From: Pictodentalium vernedei
Lineage: Eukaryota; Mollusca; Scaphopoda; Dentaliida; Dentaliidae
Assembly: GCA_031216915.1 (NCBI GenBank)
Contig: CM062296.1
Coordinates: 792,686,823-792,750,822 of the forward strand
Direction: 5' to 3'
DNA length: 64,000 bases
Position numbers and translations under genes: made by a program. The notes under the pieces are model-generated. The model searched no databases. It was not told where the DNA came from and saw nothing but the letters and a program-made list of their open reading frames with translations. This document shows, in pieces, positions 53,566 to 63,135 of this stretch; position 1 is the stretch's first letter; every line of letters starts with the position of its first letter.

Positions 53566-55697
53566 GAGGTAGCTCAGCCGTTGGTAGGTCAGTGGGTCGT
53601 CGTACTTTGGAGCTGTAGAATCAGGGATGTCTTTTTTCCGGCACCAATGCTCTGTCTTTGGAAGATATGCGGCATGATCCTGGGACATGTAGAGAGTTTG
53701 CCCCTTATCTTGCCATTGAGCTGACAGAACATTATGCTTTTTGGGAGACTGTAGGGTGGGTTCGTCATGATAGAGGCAGCACGTTCTGCAAAAACCCTCA
53801 GGGTGAACTTCTTGTGGTACGTAGACTTGGACACCGTCGAGTTTGTGGAGTATTGCTTTCTTGATATATATGCTGTCTGTCGCCACTCGAACCGCCTCTT
53901 CTTTGTCGAAACGCTGTAACATACTGAGAAGGTTAATATGGGCGTATGCTAACATAGAGACCCTTAGGTGGGTGTACTGGGGCTGGCTTCCATCGTAGTA
54001 AGTTAACACATGGCCTAGGGGACACTTTGTTGGGCTCCGACAAGAGTGCTACTTTGGCAAGTGTCTCCCACAAGATAATCTAGTTAACCATGATCCGTGA
54101 CCAGGTGGCGCGTCAATCGTTTACCATCGGCTTTTGCGCCCCGAGTGAATTTCCCGATGATGCTACAGCCCTGATCTCTATATTCGGGGAGCCACACTAA
54201 GTTCTTCTTTCCGAAAGCGATGATGGCTTCTTCTACATCTAGTTCGGTTAGGATGCTGGAATCCGTGAGATACGAGAGGAGAGCCGTCGGAGCCCAGCCC
54301 AGCTCCTCAAAATGTCTCCCGAACCACGCAGGGATGACAGGGTGGGCACTTGGATCGAAAGCCCACTTGCGTATTTGGGCGAAACCGGTACCTATGTCAT
54401 TGGGCAAAGCACCATTGATTGAAACACGGGTCATGTTGGCCTTTGGCTGAACCTCACTCAGATCTTGGAAGCTTGAGGGATAGCATGCCTTCATGTCGAT
54501 GCTTATGATGTCATTGACGTGATACCATTCTGTGTTCCAGAGGCCACCGTGGCCATGTTCGACACAAACCTTTTGGATGTCATCCAGGAAAGATCCTGGA
54601 GTCGGCTTCCAGTCATTCCTTTCCTTTGCGACGATGCTGGATGCGTGGTTCACTCCGAAGGCCCTGTCGGCAAGAGACTCATCTCCTAGATCGGCGCAAG
54701 CCGCTTGGAGTATCTCGTGAGTTTCCTGAGATCTGAAAGTACGGCCGTCTTGTAAGACAAACTGGTCAACGCTGAGCTGTCTATTCTTGCCACCTCCGAG
54801 TAGCCAGACAGCGATTGGCTCATTTTGGGCGGCCTGTCTGATGGCTTCCCAGACGTCACCCTCGTATATGTGGACCTGTCTGGACTGGGGGAAGTGCAGG
54901 TCTTTGGACCAGGCGTGGCCGTTGTGAATGATGAACTCTACAGGTTTCCATCTACTTGCTTGGTATTTGCCACTGTTGTAGACCTCCTCGCCAGCTATAT
55001 ATTTCATGGTGATGGCCCGCTTGAATGTTTTCTCGAGGTTAGCCACGTCATCAACTGTGGCACCAGTTATATGAACACTCTCCCCACCTCTGGAGTGTCT
55101 GGCGCCTGGTCGGGGTTAGGCCCTGTCCTCTAAGAGCGCAATCAAAGTGTTCAAGCTCTCTCCGGGCGACGCAATTCAGATCCCCTACTTTCATTGGTAC
55201 TAGGTTTGCGGGGTCTGGCTCTCTGACGGGATAGAGCCCGTAGACCACAGGTGTAACAGGGTAGGCATTTGTGTAGTACGGACTGTCAATCCCCGTCAGG
55301 ACGCCTGGTTTGGTGTTTTGTGTGATTTCGATAATGTCCCGGCCTTTCTTCCATTCTGCTTCACAGGTTCAAACTTGTCTTCGACTACCCAGTCTCTTTC
55401 GTTATGCTCCCGGAGAAACTTGATCCTTAAGATGAATTCCCCCTCCGGTAGAGCCCCGAGAAGCCGTGCTCCCCTCTCATCGGTCATACGAGCATCCAAG
55501 GCCATTCGGCCAGTGTGCAAACTATCGGCGTCAATGGCATCTACTTCCATTCGCCAAGTAGAGTAGACCGCAACAGCGCCGTCTACTACAAATTCATCTT
55601 TGGCGTTGTTCAAGAGAGCCATCCATGCTTCATCATATGGCAGCCTCACCGGATGAGGGACTTCGATATCCAAGTCGAATTGTCGTCGTTCTCGTAA
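53565..55697 (-). pseudogene. polB: Polinton protein-primed DNA polymerase B
   Basis: Fragments in order: DIEVPHPVRLPYDEAW (55673 on), then a shifted part around 55250-55050, then a long open part 55046-54084 with AFGVNHASSIVAKER, palm motif A ISIDMKACYPSSF (D184 of that part) and GRHFEELGWAPTALLSYLTD. After a stop and phase change near 54080-54010 come QPQYTHLRVSMLAYAHINLL and motif C ATDSIYI (D45 of that part). Motif A and C aspartates bind the catalytic metals and both survive. The end, KYDDPLTYQRLSYLNGG, runs into the helicase. Several indels make it non-functional. Replicates the linear element from its ends. Confidence 0.88.
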
Positions 55698-55744
55698 TTC
55701 TTTAAGGATGGTGGGTCACTCTTGAACGATTTGATTGGCAAGTG

Positions 55745-56068
55745 TTACAGGCCTTCGCCGATGTAGGGCAGCTCTTTTGGCGGGGTTTCTTCGCATCTTT
55801 CCTCAATAGCTTTAGAACGAAGTGCCGCCGTGGCCTCAGCCTGAATCTGTTTGATTGCATGCATTCTTTGACCACGCTTGTTGGGATTTTGTACATCTTT
55901 CCGAAGAGCCAGGAACCGCCCCGTTTCTCTAGCCTGCCGAAGTCTTTTTATAAATTCTTCCGCGCGAGCAGTGGCGATCAATTTAATCAAGTAATTTTTT
56001 CGGAGCTTTGAATACCTCCTAAACCCAAATTGTTTCGCTTGAGCACGTAGGTCATTCATAGTTTTCAT
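55745..56068 (-). CDS. Basic protein with SAP/LEM-like N-terminus
   Basis: 107 codons from ATG 56066-56068. Residues 5-30 (LRAQAKQFGFRRYSKLRKNYLIKLI) read as a SAP/Rho-N-type helix-extension-helix that binds DNA; the rest is a basic helix (EEFIKRLRQARETG). It stops shortly before the polymerase fragments, and the polymerase phase is re-entered ~40 bp later, so it could be either a separate gene or the polymerase N-terminus cut off by TAA. Confidence 0.6.
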   Translation of the reverse strand: MKTMNDLRAQAKQFGFRRYSKLRKNYLIKLIATARAEEFIKRLRQARETGRFLALRKDVQNPNKRGQRMHAIKQIQAEATAALRSKAIEERCEETPPKELPYIGEGL

Positions 56069-56104
56069 GTTGTGTAATGAGTATATCTATATGTTATCAT
56101 TTCT

Positions 56105-56383
56105 CTAATATGAAATTTCAAAAGTGTTATCTATCGCGGCCAGACGCCGAAACTCGTCCTTAAATTTAGATTGCCTTTGTCGCCATTTAGCCAGCCGAGC
56201 CCACCCCACGCCACAGTTTTTACAAAGTGCTAGCGCTGTTTTGACGCCCTTGCCATAGCCTTTGCAGGATAGTGGGTCTCCACCCTTCTTTAGACGAGCA
56301 TTGTGGACCTTACAAAAGGTCCCACGACACGACCGCCCACAAACGTCCGTAGACCCTAGAAGCAGCCACTCACAAGCGTTCAT
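56105..56383 (-). CDS. Polinton Cys-rich small protein
   Basis: 92 codons from MNACEWLLLGSTDVCGRSCR; an upstream Met exists at 56467 but overlaps the terminal repeat. Cys/His residues: CEW, CGRSCRGTFCKVH, SCKGYGKG and LCKNCG, enough for a zinc-binding fold. It is intact and is the last gene before the right end. Likely a small zinc protein; target unknown. Confidence 0.6.
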   Translation of the reverse strand: MNACEWLLLGSTDVCGRSCRGTFCKVHNARLKKGGDPLSCKGYGKGVKTALALCKNCGVGWARLAKWRQRQSKFKDEFRRLAAIDNTFEISY

Positions 56384-56447
56384 TGTATTAGTCCTCATGT
56401 GTATGTCTTGTATACTTGTGTGTTTCTCAATCTCTAAATATATTATA

Positions 56448-56516
56448 AGCAGCAGGGAGGGGTGCATATATATTTGACAAGCTTTCGAAGTTGGTATGCT
56501 GACCCTCCCTGCTGCT
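56448..56516. repeat. Polinton right terminal inverted repeat (a self-hairpin)
   Basis: 69 bp beginning AGCAGCAGGGAGGGG and ending CCCTCCCTGCTGCT, so the end can fold on itself as well as pair with the left end. Confidence 0.9.
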
Positions 56517-56583
56517 GAAGTTGTCTAGTTCATTTCACGATGTGGGTTTTGAGCTTTGGGTAGGGTCTTATGGAAAGATATAC

Positions 56584-56704
56584 GTTATTGTGATGCAGTA
56601 ACGATAACATGGTCTGAGGTTTCCGGCTCGGACTGTATGTTCATCCGAGACGCGAACATAAGCTCAAACCTCAGACCATGTTACCGTCAATTTATCACGA
56701 TAAC
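56584..56704. repeat. Hairpin, 39 bp arms
   Basis: AACATGGTCTGAGGTTT (56606-56622) mirrors AAACCTCAGACCATGTT (56666-56682); flanking GTTAT...GATAAC extends the arms to 56584 and 56704. Probably a MITE. Confidence 0.75.
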
Positions 56705-56789
56705 TTATAATGTTGTAGAATTGTTTTTTTTAGTTTTGCTTAAATATTGATGATACCAGCCTCCGATATTAACTCTTAAAAGATCCCGT

Positions 56790-56955
56790 GTCACTGATGA
56801 GCACCATCTTAAGGCATCTTTGCACACTACGCCCTACACATAGGCAATTAGGGTGAAGTGTCTTTCTAAAGGACATAACGAAGATGGCACGGCTCATGGT
56901 AGAACTGCGTTCTTTCGATCCAGGCTCGTAGCTAAAGGGGGCTTGGGGTGACACT
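56790..56955 (-). mobile_element. Diverged SINE fragment
   Basis: GGTGAAGTGTCTTTCTAAAGGACATAACG resembles the inverted GTGTCCTTGGGCAAGACACTTC block, followed by a TTTCGATCCAGGCTC B-box-like word. Confidence 0.45.
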
Positions 56956-57023
56956 TAACCAATAGTTTTCCCATCAGTTCAATGGCAGCAATTAGAAGAG
57001 TCAATACTCATTATCTGGGGGTA

Positions 57024-57083
57024 GACCAATCAATATTTTCAACGTGCAGCCTCGCGGCTGCACGTTTAAAACATTGATTGGTC
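57024..57083. repeat. Perfect-type hairpin, ~29 bp arms
   Basis: GACCAATCAATATTTTCAAC... pairs with ...GTTTAAAACATTGATTGGTC around TCGC. Confidence 0.8.
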
Positions 57084-57179
57084 AACTCCACACATTTATT
57101 GAAGCGCCATCCTATATAATGACGTTATGACGTGTCGTGTTGCTGGCTGGAAAAATGGCCACTAGGGTCCAAAGGGTTA

Positions 57180-59800
57180 AAACACTAGATTTTGATACTT
57201 GGATTGTGTCCCTCACACTTCCGGCCATACAAACGGACATTTGTGGTATTCGATTAGACTTTTGTCGGGTGCTTGGAAGTATGGCCAATTTGAAGTACCA
57301 GTGATTAAATAAAAAGCTGCGAAAACTACACGTTTATTTCTTAGATATGATTTTCTTTCCCATAATTATTACACACCCATTAAACTTTAAACCCTTGTAT
57401 TCAACGGAATCGCCGCTATGACATAAATGTTTGTGAATTCAGCTGGTGATGTACAAGCCGGCACTTTTTTCCCAGCACCCTTTATTCCCATCGAGTCATT
57501 AGTTACGCTCCGTAAAGTTTCCAGATTTCGTTATACAATTACCGATCGTCTGTCGCGTAATTTGAATATGAAAAAAGTTCAAAGCAAAATAAAGTCGGTT
57601 CACAAGAAAAGTTAAGTTAGTTAGTTAACCAAAAATGAGATAATATTTTTTTCCAAAAAAACAATCATTTCCATCCACAACATTAACCACAACATTAACC
57701 CAGCCCCGTCTCGTTTTGCAGATCCCCTTATATCTGAATTGGTCAACTTTATTTCGGTAAATCTTTGGTCATCTTGACACGCTTCGAACTTCTTTTAAAA
57801 AAGTTTCTTCCAGCTGTTTTGCAAATCTGCCCAAATTTGTTCTTATATTTTTACGAACAGTAATAGCCACCAAATGGTTAGGTGTCAATGGGCACCGGAG
57901 CCGAAGAGAAGCAGCGATACGAATTTCAAAAAACGCACCCGGTTACCAAAAGGTGGTTTTGATTTTTTTTTCGATTTTTTTTTATTAATAATAAAAGAGA
58001 AGATATATACATATACATACATGCAAATATACAATAACAGTATATCGCATTTTAATGTACAAAAAATACATGTAAGAAGAAAGATAGCGATCGGGAGAAA
58101 AGAAGACAGAAGACATCTGCAATACTAGAAAATCTAAGCCGAAATCCTTCTCTTTCTTTTCTTCTGTCTCCCTTTCTCCCGGTTTTGATTTTTTATCGGT
58201 CCATTTGATCAGTACAGCTTTAAACAAAACAAACGGACTCTTCACATTTGGGTTTAAACATCGGAATTATAATTTGTTGATTTAAATGAATTTTAATGCA
58301 TGGGGTGTGTAATAAACACAGAACGTGATATGTGTTTGAATCGGTGAGTGTTTTACATAACTCGTTGGAATGACGTAGTCATATTTCGCTCGAGACTTCG
58401 GCTCTCGAGAAATATGACTTCGCCCTTCCAGAACATTAACCCAGTACCATGGCCGTCTCGTTTTGTTGATCCGTTATATCTAAATTGGTCAACTTTATTT
58501 CGGTAAATCTTCGTACATCTTGACATGCTTCCAACGTCTTTTAAAAATGTTTCTTCCAGCTGTTTTGCAAATCTGCACAAATTTGTACTTATATTTTTAC
58601 TAGCAGTAAAAGCCACCAAATGGTTAGGCGTGAATGGACACAAGCCGAAGAGAAACAGCGAAACAAATTTAAAAAAAGCACCAGGTTCCCAAAAGGTGGT
58701 TTTGATTTTTTATCGATCCATTTGATTAGTGGAGATTCAAACAAAACAAACGCACTCTTCACATTTGGGTTTAAACATCGGAATTATAATTTGGTGATTT
58801 AAATGAATTTTAATGCATGGGATGTGTAATAAACACAGAACACGGTGTGTGTTTGAATCAGTGAGTGTTTTAAATAACTCGTTGGAATGGCGTAGTCATA
58901 TCTCGCTCGAGACTACGGCTCTCGCGAAATATGACTTCGCATTTCTAGCTCGTTATGTAAAACACCCACCGATTCAAACACACGTCGCATTCTGTATATT
59001 TATTACACATTTATTCAACTTCAAACCCTTGTATTTAACGGAATAGCCGCTATGGCATAAAGGATTCTGTATTCAATTGGTGATGTACAAGCCAGAACTT
59101 TTTTCCCAGCACCGTTCATACTAGTTCTTTTACCATCGAGTCATTAGTTACGCTTCGAAAAGTTTCCAAATTTCGTTATACAATTATCGACAGTCTGTCG
59201 CATAGTATGAAAATGAAAACGTCCAAAGTAAAATAAATTCGGTTCACAAAAAATTAGTTAACCAAAAATGAGATAATATTTAAACAAATAATCAATCATT
59301 TCCAACCAGAACATTAACCCAGCCCCATGGCCGTCTCGTTTTGTGGATCCTGATATCTAATTATATCTAAATAGGTCAACTTTATTTCGGTAAATCTTCC
59401 TACATCTTGAGATGCTTCGAACTTTTAAAACTGTTTCTCCCAGCTTTTTTGCAATTCTGCACAAATTTATACTTTTTTTTTACTAGCAGTAATAGCCATG
59501 AAATGGTGAGGCATGAATGGGCACCAGCCGAAGAGAAACAGCGACACGAATTTCAACAAACACTGGTTCCGAAAAGGTTGTTTTGATTTTTTATCGATCC
59601 ATTTGATCAGTACATCTTCAGTCAAAAGAAATAGACTCTTCACCTTTGGGTTTAAACATCGGAATTAAAATTTGTTTATTTAAATGAATTTTAATGCATG
59701 GGTTGTGTAATAACGGCTCGAGCGAAATATGATTACGCCATTCTAGTGGGTTATGTAAAGCACGCTCTGTTTCAAACACACATCGCATTCTGTCTAATTA
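57180..59800. repeat. ~750-870 bp tandem repeat with internal hairpins
   Basis: Shared blocks in order: CAGAACATTAACCCAG, GTCAACTTTATTTCGGTAAATC, TTTTGCAAATCTGC, AATGGTTAGG, AAAAGGTGGTTTTGATT and TTTGGGTTTAAACATCGGAATTA. They recur from about 57680, 58430 and 59305. Between units are hairpins: TAGTCATATTTCGCTCGAGAC / CTCTCGAGAAATATGACT (58375-58425) and a longer one at 58855-58985 with GTGTTTGAATCAGTGAGTG arms. ORFs here (57874-58128, 58353-58643, 58525-58725) are repeat shadows. Confidence 0.75.
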
Positions 59801-60060
59801 ACCCTTTACCCAACGTAACGGCCAAAATCGGCCAACGCTATTCTCAGAAATCGCCAATTTCTTTTTCATTATTTTTTTCATTTTTTGTCTTAAAAACATA
59901 GGTTATGAACCCACGTTGGAACGAGCTCATTGAGCTCGTTCCAAAGAGGGGTCATAACCATGACTTACTTACTTCAAATCGGTTTATGATTTACTTCAAA
60001 TCATGAACCGATTTTTCATATCTTACTTCAAATCATAAACCGATTTGCAATTTAAACAAA
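59798..60060. mobile_element. Partial TTAA MITE with hairpin
   Basis: TTAACCCTTTACCCAACG starts at 59798 as in the 3466 MITE; GTTGGAACGAGCTC/GAGCTCGTTCC forms the central hairpin (59904-59960). The right end is lost; three repeats of ACTTCAAATCATAAACCGATTT follow. Confidence 0.6.
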
Positions 60061-60169
60061 CTGTACCCGAAACCGAATCTGTTGCTCGTGTGAAAAATCT
60101 ACAAACATAAAGCTTGGTTTTTCACCGATGGTTTCTTTAAGTAGTTTTTTTAATACATCCCCGATAGAC

Positions 60170-60397
60170 GAGTCTCAGAAAGACGTTTCCCAGATAGAGG
60201 TTCCCAGTTAGTCGTTTCCCAAGAGAGACGTGCACAGATGGACGCTTCCCAGATAGCCGTATCCCAGATAGACGTGTTCAAGATAGACGTGTTCCTGATG
60301 GATGTGTCCCAGATGGACGCTTCCTAGATAGACATGTCCCAGATGGACGCTTCTGAGATAGACGTGACCCAGATGGATGCTTCCCAGATGGACGCTC
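60170..60397. repeat. 15 bp minisatellite, ~14 units
   Basis: Alternating units CAGATGGACGCTTCC and CAGATAGACGTGTCC with point differences. The open minus-strand frame (60208-60501; HLGSVHLGHVYLGSV repeats) exists because 15 is a multiple of 3; I do not call it a gene. Confidence 0.85.
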
Positions 60398-60631
60398 GTG
60401 TGACAAAATCTACAAATATAAAGCAGTTTGCAAATCACGCCGTTGTTGGAATAATTGCGAAAGGGGCAATCTCGTTTCAAATATGAGTCAGACGGTAACA
60501 TATGCTACTGGAGTCGTAAACACAGATAAAACTATGGGCGCTCTCGTTCAATCAGAGGGCAATGATTTTAGTCTTATTGGAATACTTCTCTTGGCATGAC
60601 ATAACACTTATTTTGCTAAACCTTTCATTGC

Positions 60632-60850
60632 TTAACCCTTTACCTAGCATGTAAAGCAGACGACACATGCAAAAACAATTCTTGAATAACTCATTTTTTT
60701 CATTGTTTAGTCTAAAAAAATACAAGTTATGACCCCTCATTGGAACGAGCACGACGAGCTCGTTCCAATGAGGGTTCATAACCTATGTTTTCGAGACAAA
60801 AAATGAAAAAAATAATGAAAATTAATTGGCGAATTTTAGAATAGCTCTGG
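60632..60850. mobile_element. Partial TTAA MITE with hairpin
   Basis: TTAACCCTTTACCTAGCATG at 60632, then the hairpin TGACCCCTCATTGGAACGAGC / GAGCTCGTTCCAATGAGGG at about 60729-60778. The right terminus is not recognisable. Confidence 0.6.
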
Positions 60851-62019
60851 AAGTTCTGAACAATCAAAAAGCACTACTATAACCGCCACAGAAAGAGAGA
60901 ATAGGCAGCAGGTGACTGGGATAAGCAGAAATGGCGATTTTGACACCGAACATCAAGTTTAGAGCGAAATAATGCAAGTATCCAAACCCAGTTATTCTCA
61001 TTTAACACTTTTAGTATACCAGAGTGTTCACCTTAAATCGAACAGCTACCTAGAACTCGTCATACACCGAGACACTCCACACACGGATTCCACGTGCCTC
61101 ACAAGAAATCTAACATAACGGCCTCCACCAAACTGTACGACACAAGACAGGCTACGTATGCCCCCTAGCACCGCCCAATGGTTGCAGGATGGCAATATTT
61201 TCGGTTGTAAGAAGGTTCAATATTTAAACAACTTGTAAAGTCGTTAGATTCGATTCGAGATACGATTCGACATCTTCTGCCTGATTCGAGTCGGGATTCT
61301 ATTCGATCCAAACAAATAAATTTACAATTCACAGGGCTCCAATTCAAGACAAAATAGTTGATGAAAAAAAATTAGTCGAGGGTATAAAATGATAATTGTT
61401 GACAGCTGAGACATGACGTAGATTTGTATAGTTTAACCATTGAAACATCACAAATAGAGATGACATTGGGAAGAAATAAATCAGGGATAACTTATTATAT
61501 TCCTTTTTCTCTCTAAAATACATCTTATGACCCTTCAATTGAACGAGCTAACCGAGTGCATTCCAATGAAATGTCATAGGGTTATATTTTGTTTGATGAA
61601 AATGAAAATGTAAAATTTGAATGGCGAATTTGGGACCAAGGCTGGCGGCTTTGGGCCATCACGCCCGGCTAATGGTATATGATGCAAACTCCTGCTACTT
61701 CTACACAGTGTATTGTCTTTAAAACAGAGTTGGAGCATGACAGATAAATTCACACCAAGGATATCACCTAGTAAAATGGGTTGCCTTCTGACGCAGGTCC
61801 ACTTCGGACAGAAACGAAGATCCAAGACATCGCATGTAGCTTAAAGATAAAAAAATCTGTCAAAGGTTACCAAGTAACAGCAAAACATCATCTCTCAAAC
61901 TCCCAAAATTCGAATATTTTAAGACAAACGATTAGAAAAATATGCTATTTTACAGTACATTGAAAATGCGGAGGCACTCACAGAAGTGGGTGGTTAGACA
62001 TGTTTATATATCTATTGCC
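60851..62019. other. No recognisable gene
   Basis: 61165-61347 has repeats of GATTCGA words. 61525-61585 is another degenerate CCTTCAATTGAACGAGC hairpin of the MITE family. No exon could be defended. Confidence 0.45.
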
Positions 62020-62175
62020 ATCTTTTATTATTTATTTATGTATTGATTGGTGTTTAACGTTACGTATTTTTGCACAATGCCTAATCGTGGCCGCAACATG
62101 GGCATACAGTCATGTTAGTGCCCTGCGAATCACCCATTTTCGGGTCTGTTATTCGAATTCCAATCGAATCTGGAA
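62020..62175 (-). mobile_element. SINE tail fragment
   Basis: TTATTTATTTATGTATTGATTGGTGTTTAACGTTACGTA followed by GCACAATGCCTAATCGTG is the minus-strand 3' half of the SINE, diverged. Confidence 0.6.
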
Positions 62176-62953
62176 TTGAATCACGGGCGTCTTGAAGATG
62201 ACCAGCTGGGGAGGTGGGTGCTGGAAACCTCGACCTTTCCGACAGTGCTGGCTCAGCGCGCGACTGATAAAATATTCCAACTACATCACCGAGTCATGCC
62301 TTCGTCAAAGGCATACCTTTGCGATGTTGCTCGAATATTACTCAGTAAGGATTATAGTTCAAAAACAGAAACGAGTGCAAGACTGGAATTAGTATGGCTG
62401 GTGACATGGGTAAAGATGCTGTATCTGTTTAGATAGCGGAAACTACACTCAGACTTTATTATTAATATTACTTATATACAATTTCCACCCGAACTATACA
62501 CATTGTGAGATTTGAAATCGAATCGAATCTCTAAACTTCGCGGGGCCCTAAGTCGTGTCTAGCCGATGATACCCATGTTGCCCATTTTGGAGGACTTCCA
62601 ACCCAGGCATTTGTTACCGGGTCCTATTTTACTAGTAAAAAGAGCTTGTTTACCACAGTAAACAGTAATCAAGCGCTGCCTCACTTCTCAGGGTTACACG
62701 GGATGGGGATCTTTGGTTCGTGTTTTTACTACACACACAGAGTGAACAATAACAACTATCTTTTTGTTACCCCCTTCACTTGATGCTTTAGATCCTCCTC
62801 TGTCACCAACTGGACAAACTCACAAGGAGGCTGCAAACAAACCCGGAGAACCATTTCATTTGAATATTGAAGTGATTTATTTAAACCTTCGTCCGGGTAA
62901 ACTCACCTGTCATACATTTTCAGCATATAAGGAGTGAAGAATGATTAACGTAC
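62176..62953. other. Intronic DNA, no feature
   Basis: Short ORFs without recognisable content. Confidence 0.45.
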
Positions 62954-63135
62954 CAACTCGACAATGTAAGGAGCAGCTATCCCACCAATCCGTGCAATAC
63001 CAGTCAAGGATCCTAACGCTGACATGCGCAGTGTTGTTGGAAACAATTCTGGCGTATAAATGTACATGACAGAGAATGCGGCTGCGCCAGCAAACTTTCC
63101 AATTGTCGCCAATGTCAAGGTCAGCCACTGCAATC
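62954..63135 (-). CDS. SLC22-like transporter, internal exon
   Basis: An exon bounded by TTGCAG (63136-63141) and GTACGT (62948-62953) on the minus strand. It encodes LQWLTLTLATIGKFAGAAAF then SVMYIYTPELFPTTLRMSAL and RIGGIAAPYIVEL, i.e. membrane helix 10, the ELFPTxxR loop and helix 11 of SLC22 organic cation/anion transporters. A second AG at 63128-63129 could be an alternative acceptor. It ends in phase 0 and continues into the exon at 31687-31838. Earlier exons lie right of the window. Which member and substrate cannot be decided. Confidence 0.88.

Larger units (their letters stand above)
44362..56521. mobile_element. Polinton/Maverick, 12.15 kb, inactivated
   Basis: The element spans 44368-56516. 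Its ends are inverted repeats starting AGCAGCAGGGAGGG and ending CCCTCCCTGCTGCT. TGAAGT flanks both sides (44362-44367 and 56516-56521, the last base of the right end being shared), the 6 bp duplication typical of Polintons, and the AG...CT ends fit too. It encodes the Polinton set: retrovirus-type integrase, protein-primed polymerase B, double jelly-roll and penton-like capsid proteins and a packaging ATPase. I could not find the adenain-like protease. Stops and frameshifts in all main genes make it a fossil. Polintons can be transposons and virus-like. Confidence 0.95.
31839..62953 (-). other. ~31.1 kb intron of the SLC22-like gene
   Basis: Donor GTACGT at 62948-62953 and acceptor AG at 31839-31840 bound a single intron, if no small exon is skipped. 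The two flanking exons join in phase and fit consecutive parts of the SLC22 fold. The intron hosts the Polinton, the 33.7-41.75 kb element, a Tc1 remnant, SINEs and MITEs. Confidence 0.7.

Noticed and set aside
60208-60501. 97-codon pentapeptide-like repeat protein
   Set aside because: Explained by a 15 bp minisatellite that cannot shift frame.
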